Of a stretch of 37,940 nt of DNA, positions 14,978 through 23,162 are shown one piece after another; the first letter of the stretch is position 1, and each line of letters opens with the position of its first letter. A program made the translations under genes and the position numbers. The notes under the pieces are model-generated. The model worked only from the letters and a program-made list of their open reading frames with translations. It searched no databases and had not been told where the DNA came from. This DNA is from Oceanispirochaeta sp. (GTDB lineage Bacteria > Spirochaetota > Spirochaetia > DSM-2461), in the NCBI RefSeq assembly GCF_027859075.1, contig NZ_JAQIBL010000107.1:1-37940 (forward strand), read 5' to 3'.

Positions 14978-17272
14978 ATGGATATCAGTCAGGAACTACA
15001 GATTATTGTCAACGCGGCCTATCAGGAGGCCAGAAGCCGGAAGCATGAGTATTTTACTCCCGAGCATCTTCTGCTGACGACTCTTGATTTTGATGCTCCC
15101 AGAGAAATGCTTGAATCCTGCGGTGCAGATCCGGATCTGATCATCGAACAGCTTGAGGAATTTTTCACCAAAAATATTGAGGTAGTCAGTGGCGCCGAGC
15201 CGGTGCAGTCAGAAGGATTACAGAATATTATTGAGCGATCCATGCTCCAGATGAGCTCGGCAGGAAAAGACATCATTCACATCGGCGATCTCCTGGTGGC
15301 TATTCTGGATGAGCCTGAAAGTTTTGCCTCCTATTATATGAAGAAATCCGGTGTTAACCGTCTTGAACTCCTCAGTGTAGTTTCTCATCCCATCGAAGAT
15401 GAGCTTGAAGGCGTCAATTCCATGGACTCTGATTCGGAAGACGCTGCCGAAGAGCTTTCATCCCAGGAGGGCCGCGGACACCGACAGGACCGCAAGAGTA
15501 AATCGGCCCTTGCACAGTACACAACCGACCTGACCAGGCTGGCGGAAGAGGGGAAACTGGAACCCCTGATTGGACGGGAAGACATTCTGGAGCGGACCAT
15601 ACAGATCCTTTCACGCCGGTTGAAGAATAATCCTGTGCATGTGGGGGAACCGGGTGTCGGCAAAACAGCCCTCACCGAAGGTCTTGCCTACCGAATCGTG
15701 AATGATGATGTTCCCTCTTTTTTAAAGGGATTTCGGATATTTTCTCTGGATATGGGCAGCCTTCTGGCGGGAACCCGTTTCCGGGGGGACTTTGAAGAGC
15801 GGATGAAGAGGGTCCTCAAAGACCTTGAAAAGCTGAGTAAGTCCATACTGTTCATCGATGAAATCCATACCATTATCGGTGCCGGAGCAGTTTCCGGAGG
15901 TAGTATGGATGCTGGAAATCTGCTCAAACCAGCCCTTGCAAAGGGGCAGCTTCGCTGCATCGGCAGTACAACTTATGATGAGTATACAAAACACTTTGAG
16001 AAGGACCATGCCCTGGCCAGGCGTTTTCAGAAGATTGATATTCCGGAAACCACAGTGGAAGAAACTTTGAAAATTCTAAGGGGCCTTCAGGATGTCTATG
16101 AGATTCACCACGGTGTCCGGTACTCTGAAGAAGCCCTGGAAGCGGCTGTCAGGCTTTCTGATCAGTATATCAACGAAAAACACCTCCCCGATAAAGCTAT
16201 CGATCTGATCGATGAGGCAGGAGCCTGGAAGGCCCTGAAGCAGGAAAAAGAAGGGGCTCCTCCCGACTCTCTTCCCGAAGTGACAGAGCAGGACATCGAA
16301 AAAGTGGTTGCCTCTATCGCCAGGATACCAGAGAGGAGCGTCTCTGCCAATGAAACGGATAAGCTTCGTGATCTGGACAAGGCCCTGAAGAAAAACCTTT
16401 TTGGCCAGGATGAGGCTGTCGATGCGGTGACCCTGGCGATCAGACGATCCCGGGCCGGTTTCCGGCAGGATCATAAACCCGTCGCCTCCTTTCTTTTTGT
16501 CGGCCCCACGGGGGTAGGGAAAACAGAGCTGGCCCGTTTGCTTGCCTCTGAATTGGGTGTGTCCCTCCACCGGATAGATATGAGTGAGTATCAGGAGAAA
16601 CACACTGTGTCCCGACTCATCGGATCACCTCCCGGTTACGTGGGATATGAAGAGGGGGGATTATTGACCGATACAATTCGGAAAAATCCCCATGCAGTTC
16701 TTCTGCTGGATGAAATTGAGAAGGCCCATCAGGATGTGTTTAACATCCTTCTCCAGATGATGGATTATGCCACTGTCACGGATAACATGGGCCGGAAAGC
16801 GGATTTTCGGCATGCTGTCATCATCATGACCTCCAATGCGGGAGCCCGAAACCTCGGCAGAAGTCAGATAGGATTCGGTGACCGGGTCATGAATGGGGAA
16901 ATCGTGAATGATGAGGTCAAGAGGATATTCACCCCCGAATTCAGGAATCGTCTGGATCAGATTATAACCTTTGCCAATCTGCCGGATGATGTTGTGATAT
17001 CAATCGTTAAAAAGGAACTGGCCGGCTTTGAGACACAACTGGCCGCACGGAATGTTTCCCTGGAAGTCAGTGACTCCTGCATCGAGTTTCTGGCAAAAGA
17101 AGGGTATTCTCAGGAATACGGAGCCCGGAATATCTCCAGACTGATCGATGAAAAGATCAAGACATTCTTTGTGGATCAGGTCCTTTTCGGTAGTCTGGTT
17201 TCGGGTGGCAAGGCCCGGGCCGATATGAAAGACGGGGCTGTCTTCATTGAGGTTCTCCCCAGTGAGGGATGA
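14978..17272 (+). CDS. clpA: ATP-dependent Clp protease ATP-binding subunit ClpA
   Basis: The 764 aa agree with E. coli ClpA (758). In order there are a double Clp-N repeat, a charged linker (about 140-170), the first AAA+ module with GEPGVGKT (223-230) and FIDEIHTIIGAG, and the second module with GPTGVGKT (509-516) and LLLDEIEKAH. The ClpP-docking tripeptide is present as IGF (631-633) within GRSQIGFGD. ClpA unfolds substrates and threads them into ClpP. No clpP is in the window, so it must be elsewhere. It is translated right after clpS and overlaps aat, so the delivery, unfolding and tagging parts of one pathway are co-expressed. Confidence 0.97.
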   Translation: MDISQELQIIVNAAYQEARSRKHEYFTPEHLLLTTLDFDAPREMLESCGADPDLIIEQLEEFFTKNIEVVSGAEPVQSEGLQNIIERSMLQMSSAGKDIIHIGDLLVAILDEPESFASYYMKKSGVNRLELLSVVSHPIEDELEGVNSMDSDSEDAAEELSSQEGRGHRQDRKSKSALAQYTTDLTRLAEEGKLEPLIGREDILERTIQILSRRLKNNPVHVGEPGVGKTALTEGLAYRIVNDDVPSFLKGFRIFSLDMGSLLAGTRFRGDFEERMKRVLKDLEKLSKSILFIDEIHTIIGAGAVSGGSMDAGNLLKPALAKGQLRCIGSTTYDEYTKHFEKDHALARRFQKIDIPETTVEETLKILRGLQDVYEIHHGVRYSEEALEAAVRLSDQYINEKHLPDKAIDLIDEAGAWKALKQEKEGAPPDSLPEVTEQDIEKVVASIARIPERSVSANETDKLRDLDKALKKNLFGQDEAVDAVTLAIRRSRAGFRQDHKPVASFLFVGPTGVGKTELARLLASELGVSLHRIDMSEYQEKHTVSRLIGSPPGYVGYEEGGLLTDTIRKNPHAVLLLDEIEKAHQDVFNILLQMMDYATVTDNMGRKADFRHAVIIMTSNAGARNLGRSQIGFGDRVMNGEIVNDEVKRIFTPEFRNRLDQIITFANLPDDVVISIVKKELAGFETQLAARNVSLEVSDSCIEFLAKEGYSQEYGARNISRLIDEKIKTFFVDQVLFGSLVSGGKARADMKDGAVFIEVLPSEG

Positions 17273-18023
17273 GGAATTTCCCTGGCTGGAATACGACCAG
17301 TATTTCCCCTTTCCTCCCGAAGAAACCTGGGAGGATGATATCGTGGGAGTCGGGGGGAATCTGTCTCCAGGGCTCTTGATCTCTGCCTATTCCCAGGGTG
17401 TCTTTCCCTGGTTTAATGAGGGGGAGGACATCCTCTGGTGGAGCCTGGACCCCCGCTTTGTCTTGTATCCTGAAAACCTCAGGATCAGCCGGTCCATGAA
17501 AAAAGTCCTCAAATCCGGAAAATTCAGGGTCACCCTTGACTGCGCTTTCAAGGATGTCATGACAGGTTGCGGCAAGGTGCCCCGGAAGGATCAGGATGGT
17601 ACCTGGATCTCTGGTGACATGTTAAAAGCATATTCAACTCTTCATGAATTGGGCTTTGCCCATTCTGTTGAAGTCTGGGAGGATGAGAGCCTTGTCGGGG
17701 GCCTATACGGTGTGTCCCTGGGGCGTGCTTTTTTTGGTGAATCCATGTTTGCCATCAAGGCAAATGCCTCCAAGACAGGATTTATCGCCTTGTCTTCTTT
17801 TCTGGAGGAGAAGGGATTTTCCTTTATTGACTGTCAGCAGCATACGGAACATCTGGGATCTCTGGGAGCCTGTGACGTACCCCGCAGCCGTTTCCTCAAG
17901 GAACTTCGGATGGCGCTGAAAGAAGGTACAATTCGGGGAAACTGGTCTGTTCTCTTTCCGGGATTTCCTGTATCTACTCAATGGAATAGACTGACAAGGC
18001 AGAACCAGGAGGTTCAAGGCTGA
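17262..18023 (+). CDS. aat: Leucyl/phenylalanyl-tRNA-protein transferase
   Basis: The 253-aa protein has the family blocks GVGGNLSPGLLISAYSQGVF and PWF, FGESMFAIKANASKTGF, DCQQHTEHLGSLGA and R-S-R-F. Aat adds Leu or Phe from tRNA to N-terminal Lys or Arg, creating the degron that ClpS reads. I prefer GTG 17262, which has GAGG 9 nt upstream (17249-17252). The frame can be extended to TTG 17247. Either start lies inside clpA, so translation is coupled. The next gene begins inside this stop codon. Confidence 0.95.
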   Translation: MRDEEFPWLEYDQYFPFPPEETWEDDIVGVGGNLSPGLLISAYSQGVFPWFNEGEDILWWSLDPRFVLYPENLRISRSMKKVLKSGKFRVTLDCAFKDVMTGCGKVPRKDQDGTWISGDMLKAYSTLHELGFAHSVEVWEDESLVGGLYGVSLGRAFFGESMFAIKANASKTGFIALSSFLEEKGFSFIDCQQHTEHLGSLGACDVPRSRFLKELRMALKEGTIRGNWSVLFPGFPVSTQWNRLTRQNQEVQG

Positions 18024-19072
18024 AAAAGGGGATTCTTTACCTCATTTTACTCCTGATCTCTCTTCTCTCTCTTTCTGCCCAGGCCGGTAATTTGAATGAA
18101 ACAGACATTCTGGAACAGGAATACAGAAAGGGCCGTCTTGTGGATCTGGCTTTATCGGATATTTCCAAGGGCAACTACAAAGGCGCCCTGACCTACCTGG
18201 ATGCTGCGATTGCCCTATCTCCACAAGAGACGACTCTGTATGAATTAAGGCTGTCGGTTCTTGATATTGTTATCCTCACTGAAGGAGGGGATACAGGCTC
18301 AGATATTGATCCGGAAGATCCGAATTTTACTGAGTTTTATCACCCTGATGATGAAGAAATTATCACCCCGGACTTTGCCCGGGAACTCCTCTCAGAATCT
18401 CAGAGGGAAGATCCCCGTATCAATAGAAATGCATTTTCTCTGACCCTGGGTGGTTCCTATGGTTTGACCCAGCCGGTGTATTTGGAGAATAATCTGGTTT
18501 TGTCAGGGGATATCACCACTCCCATACATCCCTTTTACCGACTTTCAGTGGGAACCCGATATTTTTTTAATGAATCCGTACGTCAATTTGGAATTGCTGC
18601 CCGATATAAGGGAGTGTTCAATAAGGAGGATCAGACTGATATGCTGGAGCATCAGTTTGACTTTACCTTTCATTACAGGGGGTTTTTTGCCGAAACCCTG
18701 GAGAGCAGGATGATTCTGGGAGCCAAGATAGGGGTAGGATATCTATTTCTGAAGGAGATGGAGAATGGGGAAATCCGTCCTTTGGAAAGTCACAATTCTC
18801 TTATAGCTGGTTTTTATTTTGAGGACGCCCTGCTGAGGTATCTATTCAAGGAGCAGAAGCTTTTTAAAAAGATTGTCATGGAATTTGATTTTGACTTTAT
18901 CTTTTTTTCAAGCTTCAACGAAGTAAGTATGGTCCAGTTCTTAATGGGCATGGGCTACCAGTTCAACGAGGATTGGTCTCTGGGTATCTTCAATGAAATA
19001 TTCAACAGTCCTGTCAATATCCAGGAAACAAACTCCTGGGAAGCCGGGATGAAATTGAAATATACCTATTAA
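18020..19072 (+). CDS. Outer-membrane protein with TPR-like N-terminus, CTG start
   Basis: The frame continues upstream of any ATG, GTG or TTG into a perfect signal peptide read as (M)KKGILYLILLLISLLSLS with cleavage after AQA. Its first codon is CTG 18020, with AGGAGG (18007-18012) 7 nt upstream; CTG overlaps the TGA of aat. A TTG at 18092 would delete the whole signal peptide and has no such site. The mature protein (350 aa precursor) starts with a TPR-like helix pair (KGNYKGALTYLDAAIALSP). It continues with alternating amphipathic strands (LSVGTRYFF, IAARYKGVF, FDFTFHYRGFF) and ends KLKYTY, as outer-membrane barrels do. Function unknown. Confidence 0.8.
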   Translation: MKKGILYLILLLISLLSLSAQAGNLNETDILEQEYRKGRLVDLALSDISKGNYKGALTYLDAAIALSPQETTLYELRLSVLDIVILTEGGDTGSDIDPEDPNFTEFYHPDDEEIITPDFARELLSESQREDPRINRNAFSLTLGGSYGLTQPVYLENNLVLSGDITTPIHPFYRLSVGTRYFFNESVRQFGIAARYKGVFNKEDQTDMLEHQFDFTFHYRGFFAETLESRMILGAKIGVGYLFLKEMENGEIRPLESHNSLIAGFYFEDALLRYLFKEQKLFKKIVMEFDFDFIFFSSFNEVSMVQFLMGMGYQFNEDWSLGIFNEIFNSPVNIQETNSWEAGMKLKYTY

Positions 19073-20592
19073 TCAGGAACATATTGCATAAAATGTGCCA
19101 TCCGTCCGGGTTGCGCCCAGTTACAGGTCCCTTCCATATTCTGTTGTTTTAAGATTCTATTAATTCCAGGATGTTTCAAATCTGTAAGGACTCGTCGGGC
19201 TTCTTCTTCTGATCCAAAGGAACAGGCCGCCTGAAGGGCCTGATTCGGAATCCATGGTTTTCCCTCAAAAGTATGAAATATCCGGGGATTAAAATCCTTT
19301 TTTCCATAGGCCTCCCAGACGATTTTCCAGGATGAAAAAGTATAGGGTCCTACCCCTAAAAGGGTCCAGAATCTCCCCATTTTCATGGTACTGCCCAGCA
19401 TGCTTCCCTTTCGGCTGGTCAGCTGATCCTTTTGATCTGATAAATATTGATAGGCCAGAGGATATTTTTTGATCTCTTCCAGTCCTAATACTTTTCCATT
19501 TCTCTTGTAGGGTAGAAATATAAAGCGGTTTGCCCTCTCTTTTCCCTTAAATTGTTCAGATGTAATCAGCGGGTAGACCAGCTGATCAGGCAGTAATACG
19601 GATCTGCTTTTATTGTACAGCCGTACTGTGTCTTCACTTTCTTTTTCGAGGCGGTCAAAGATGAAAATTTGATTACGTCCTCCCGTATTGATACCCTGTC
19701 TGGGACGTGAATCCGCTGCTAAACGGATCAGCGGGGGTGACAGCTCATTATCCAGTATTCTGTAGGAACTTCCCTGCTGGCCCACTGTGCCGGACATCTC
19801 ACTCTTCCATTGACCCCTTTCCATCAGGGTCAGATAGGGAATCCTGTTTTTTTGAGGCTCCGATTTTTTTAAGGCGGTAAAACCGCAGCGTGTATTCACA
19901 TCCTGAAAAACATTGTTTGCTCCAAAATCCCGTATTTCCTGGATACTGAAACAATCCCCTGCCAGTATCCCCTTGCGGAAGGTATTATGAGCCCCTTCAT
20001 TGAGAAGGAGGGAGAGGGGTATGAAGAAATAGGCTTCTCCCCCCACTTTGAGGTGATCCTGCATGGCTTTTTGTATGATCAGGGCTGCCAGATCAATGCG
20101 TGAATGACCCAGAAGGATATGACGGCCCTTGCCGACGAGCCCATAATGCTTGAACAAGGCTTTCAGATCTTCCTTTTCCTCATCGGGAAGATCTGTGAAA
20201 TTCAACCAGGGCGGATTCCCCAGGAGTATGTCCCATGATTCGGGTTCTACAGTCAGGAAATCCCTTTGACTCAGCATGTTCTGTGGAATTGTGAGGGAAT
20301 AGGAGTTTTCAATCCTTTCCTTGAAGTTCAGGATAAACTCTTTTTCTTTTTCATAACCCTTGAGCCTGCCGAGCATGTCCCCTGTTATAGGGATCTTATT
20401 GTTTTGACAGGTCCTGATCAGGGCTTCCAGTAGTCTGCCGTTTCCGGCTGTCGGGTCCAGTACTGAGGCCCCGGAGGCCCACTTTCTATGGATGTTGTAG
20501 GTCTGAATCATGGTTTCGGCCATATCCAGGGGAGTAAAAAAAGCACCAATCTTTTTTTTATCAGTCCTGGTCAGTAGGAGGGGTCTGTTCAT
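19069..20592 (-). CDS. Adenine-specific DNA methyltransferase (N6-Mtase/Eco57I type)
   Basis: An AdoMet-binding motif VLDPTAGNGRLLEAL (residues 44-58) follows GAFFTPLDMAETMI. The catalytic motif LLGNPPW (Asn-126 to Trp-129) marks it as an N6-adenine methylase. The C-terminal half (about 270-507) probably recognises DNA, as in Eco57I-type enzymes that need no separate specificity subunit. No nuclease motif (PD-ExK, HNH) was found, and no restriction gene lies nearby, so it may be an orphan or regulatory methylase. It overlaps the BrkB-like gene by 32 bp upstream and the outer-membrane gene by 4 bp at its 3' end. Confidence 0.85.
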   Translation of the reverse strand: MNRPLLLTRTDKKKIGAFFTPLDMAETMIQTYNIHRKWASGASVLDPTAGNGRLLEALIRTCQNNKIPITGDMLGRLKGYEKEKEFILNFKERIENSYSLTIPQNMLSQRDFLTVEPESWDILLGNPPWLNFTDLPDEEKEDLKALFKHYGLVGKGRHILLGHSRIDLAALIIQKAMQDHLKVGGEAYFFIPLSLLLNEGAHNTFRKGILAGDCFSIQEIRDFGANNVFQDVNTRCGFTALKKSEPQKNRIPYLTLMERGQWKSEMSGTVGQQGSSYRILDNELSPPLIRLAADSRPRQGINTGGRNQIFIFDRLEKESEDTVRLYNKSRSVLLPDQLVYPLITSEQFKGKERANRFIFLPYKRNGKVLGLEEIKKYPLAYQYLSDQKDQLTSRKGSMLGSTMKMGRFWTLLGVGPYTFSSWKIVWEAYGKKDFNPRIFHTFEGKPWIPNQALQAACSFGSEEEARRVLTDLKHPGINRILKQQNMEGTCNWAQPGRMAHFMQYVPD

Positions 20593-21802
20593 ACTTTTTC
20601 AATAGCTCCTCGATATTTGTTTCATAAAAGCAAGTCGATAGTTCTGTTGAGATGGCCTCAATCAGGGGATCATTCGCAAATCCGGGTATAGGATTGCTGT
20701 AATGGCATAGTGCCTGGAGCAGGGCGGCGAGATCCTGACTCTTCAGGGGTTGGACAGGTACAAACCCTTTTCTCTTTTTATCGAGGATGACCTTATACAG
20801 GATTCTCTGTTCCAGGAGCGGCAGGAGTAAGTTTTCAGTATTCCTTTCGGGAAGATTCACGGCATTTGACAAAGCCGTCAAATCCGGAGGAGTCCGGGAG
20901 TCTTTGAAGGCCCGGATGATGATGGAATAGAGACGAAGGCTGTTGATCAGGGCTTCTCCCGGGGCGCTTGTTTTTAACCTCTTCATAGAGAAGTAAGAAC
21001 GGTGCTGATGCACATAGGTCAATTCAGCGACGAGGAGCAGAATGATCCAGACCAGCAGCAGCCAGATCAGCATCAAAGGGACCATAAACAGAGACCCGTA
21101 AATGACGGATAAGCGGACCGACTGGGACGCCCAGAAACCAAACAAACGCTTGGACAGTTCCCAGAGGATGGATCCGGTGGCTGCCCCCAGGAGAGCACTC
21201 AGGGGATGAACCCGCCTGCCCGGGATAAGAGTCAGCAAAGCAAACTGTCCCAGAAATATAAAGAGGAAGGAGGCCATCCTTTTTTCAAAGATGGGATAGA
21301 TCCAGGAGGAATCCATTTTTTGCAGAACCAGATTTATCATGTCTCCTGACAGGGTAATGCTGGCGCCGATGAACATTCCCGCAAAAATAATAACCGCCGT
21401 GTAAGTCATGATGCGCTGCAGCAGGTTCCGGTCTGTACTCACTCTGAATATATGATTGAGGGTGATTTCAATATTATTGAGTAGAGCCAGAACAGTCAGG
21501 ATGAAGACAGGAGTTCCCAGAAGTCCCAGGCGTTTGCTGTTGTCTGCAAAGTCCAGGATGGCATTCTTGATGGGCTCCTGCATGACAGGCAGAAGGGTGT
21601 TGGCCAGAAACGTCTGCACCGATTCATCTGTCATGACAGGCCCGCCAAAACCTATGAGTATTGCCAGAAGGGGTACGATTGCCATGAGTGTGGAGTAGGC
21701 AAGACCTGCCGCTCTCTGAGGACCTGCATCGGCAAGAAAGCGAATGAGGATCTGCTCTAATAAGGTCATGAATCGTAGAAATCGGGTAATCATTTTTTTC
21801 AT
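20561..21802 (-). CDS. YihY/BrkB-family inner-membrane protein
   Basis: The protein has six or so membrane segments and the family signature RAAGLAYSTLMAIVPLLAIL. After the membrane part it ends in a cytoplasmic, winged-helix-like tail (about 280-413) with DLAALLQALCHYS. BrkB/YihY proteins were once called RNase BN; their function is unsettled. The longest frame starts at 21838. That ATG falls inside a good promoter, so I prefer ATG 21802 (413 aa), which would leave a leader of only about 9 nt and no ribosome-binding site. The 3' end overlaps the methylase gene by 32 bp, so the two are co-transcribed. Confidence 0.88.
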   Translation of the reverse strand: MKKMITRFLRFMTLLEQILIRFLADAGPQRAAGLAYSTLMAIVPLLAILIGFGGPVMTDESVQTFLANTLLPVMQEPIKNAILDFADNSKRLGLLGTPVFILTVLALLNNIEITLNHIFRVSTDRNLLQRIMTYTAVIIFAGMFIGASITLSGDMINLVLQKMDSSWIYPIFEKRMASFLFIFLGQFALLTLIPGRRVHPLSALLGAATGSILWELSKRLFGFWASQSVRLSVIYGSLFMVPLMLIWLLLVWIILLLVAELTYVHQHRSYFSMKRLKTSAPGEALINSLRLYSIIIRAFKDSRTPPDLTALSNAVNLPERNTENLLLPLLEQRILYKVILDKKRKGFVPVQPLKSQDLAALLQALCHYSNPIPGFANDPLIEAISTELSTCFYETNIEELLKKYEQTPPTDQD

Positions 21803-21817
21803 TGAGATATGTCGAAG

Positions 21818-21846
21818 ATTATAGGGCAGGAATGTCATGTTCTCAA
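21818..21846 (-). promoter_or_regulatory. Promoter of BrkB-like / methylase operon
   Basis: On the reverse strand TTGAGA (21846-21841) and TATAAT (21823-21818) are 17 bp apart. It sits just behind the terminator of the upstream aldo/keto reductase gene. Confidence 0.72.
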
Positions 21847-21852
21847 GACAGG

Positions 21853-21891
21853 AAAAAAAATTTCCGGTGATTCCCTGTCAGAGGAATCACC
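21853..21891 (-). terminator. Intrinsic terminator after aldo/keto reductase gene
   Basis: On the reverse strand GGTGATTCC (21891-21883) and GGAATCACC (21874-21866) form a perfect 9-bp stem. Five bases later comes a run of eight T residues (21860-21853). Confidence 0.85.
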
Positions 21892-21908
21892 AATGGTTTT
21901 GAAAAGAA

Positions 21909-22946
21909 TCAGGGAGGGGTTATTTCACCATTCAGGTCCCAGAGATCTTCCCAGGTCTGGCCGTCTTTCCACAGAAAAACCTGACCCTTGATGAGGCGGC
22001 AGTTCTTGTCAATCCTGGACAGCTCTTCCATCTCTTCGTCGGTCAGTAGATTTTCCACAGTCAATTTGATGTTGCTGAGGTATTCGTTTCTGTGTACTGA
22101 GAAGGGGATGGGTATCTGACCTCTCTGGACGGCCCATTTGAGGCAGACCACCGCAGGGTGGGCACCCAGACGGGCGGCAATTTTTTTAATAGCGGGATCT
22201 TCAATATCCACAGTATCGGTCTCAGATTTATCTCTGTCGGGCCTTGTGGGTGAACCGATGGGACAGAAACCTATGGGTACAATGTTGTTGGCTCGGACAA
22301 AAACAAACATTTCCTGCTGCTGGAAGTGGGGATGGAGTTCCATCTCGTTACAGGCCGGCTGTATTTTTGCATCCCTTAAAACAAGTTTTAGTTTGGGGAT
22401 TGTCATATTGGAGGTACCGATATGTTTTACCAGTCCCATTTCTACCAGTTCTTCCATCTGTCTCCAGGTCTTCATGAAATTCTCATGGATATAGGGCTTG
22501 GCATCGGGGCTTCTTGAATCAACATCACACCCGGGAGCATGAAAGTTAGGGAAGGGCCAGTGCACCAGGTAAAGATCCAGGTAATCCAGCTGAAGATCCT
22601 TGAGGGACTGTTTACAGGACCCTATAACATCATCATGTTTATCATTCCATACCTTGGACGTCACCCAGAGGTCTTCTCTTTTGATTCCGCCATCCATTGC
22701 TGTTTTCAGGGAATTTCCGATAAGATCTTCGTTGCCGTATACAGAGGCACAGTCTATGTGTCTGAAACCGACTTTGATGGCTCCCAGCACTGCATCTGCA
22801 ATATCCTGCATACTGAAGCGGTCGGAACCGAAGGTTCCCATACCGATAGCTGGAATTTCCTTACCAGTCCAAAGTTTTCTGGTGGGGACAATTTTTGGAT
22901 CAACTCCATCTGGGGCGATGGAGAAGGCTTTTGTGGCTTCTGACAT
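21909..22946 (-). CDS. Aldo/keto reductase
   Basis: The 345-aa protein shows the aldo/keto reductase fold: GMGTFG, the active-site Asp-65 and Tyr-70 in IDCASVYGNE, Lys-98 in SKVW and His-129 in LVHWP, all four catalytic residues. GTSNMTIPKL and the NADPH-binding IPIPFSVHR region follow. The substrate cannot be named. Start ATG 22946 follows AAGGAGAGAAAT, a good ribosome-binding site. Its promoter at 22998-23026 is followed by a palindrome (22971-22982), so expression is probably regulated, for example by an aldehyde- or redox-responsive repressor (inference). It is a single-gene unit with its own terminator. Confidence 0.93.
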   Translation of the reverse strand: MSEATKAFSIAPDGVDPKIVPTRKLWTGKEIPAIGMGTFGSDRFSMQDIADAVLGAIKVGFRHIDCASVYGNEDLIGNSLKTAMDGGIKREDLWVTSKVWNDKHDDVIGSCKQSLKDLQLDYLDLYLVHWPFPNFHAPGCDVDSRSPDAKPYIHENFMKTWRQMEELVEMGLVKHIGTSNMTIPKLKLVLRDAKIQPACNEMELHPHFQQQEMFVFVRANNIVPIGFCPIGSPTRPDRDKSETDTVDIEDPAIKKIAARLGAHPAVVCLKWAVQRGQIPIPFSVHRNEYLSNIKLTVENLLTDEEMEELSRIDKNCRLIKGQVFLWKDGQTWEDLWDLNGEITPP

Positions 22947-22970
22947 ATTTCTCTCCTTGACAGTTTTAGT

Positions 22971-22982
22971 GTGTTAGAACAC
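22971..22982. promoter_or_regulatory. Palindromic operator candidate of aldo/keto reductase gene
   Basis: GTGTTAGAACAC has perfect 5-bp arms about a 2-bp centre. It lies 16 bp downstream of the -10 element, a repressor-type position. Confidence 0.5.
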
Positions 22983-22997
22983 TTGTTTCATAGGTCA

Positions 22998-23026
22998 TTT
23001 ATACACTAGTTTCTCAGCTTTAGCAA
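22998..23026 (-). promoter_or_regulatory. Promoter of aldo/keto reductase gene
   Basis: On the reverse strand TTGCTA (23026-23021) and TATAAA (23003-22998) are 17 bp apart. Confidence 0.65.
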
Positions 23027-23162
23027 AGGATTTCCGGATTTTATTTTAATCTTATGGATATTCTTGGGGGGAATGGTATAAATCAGGATCAAGACTCAAA
23101 AAAATTAGGATGCCCCGGTCGTTTGCTGGTATAATAAAATAAATTCAATTTTGGAGTTCTCA

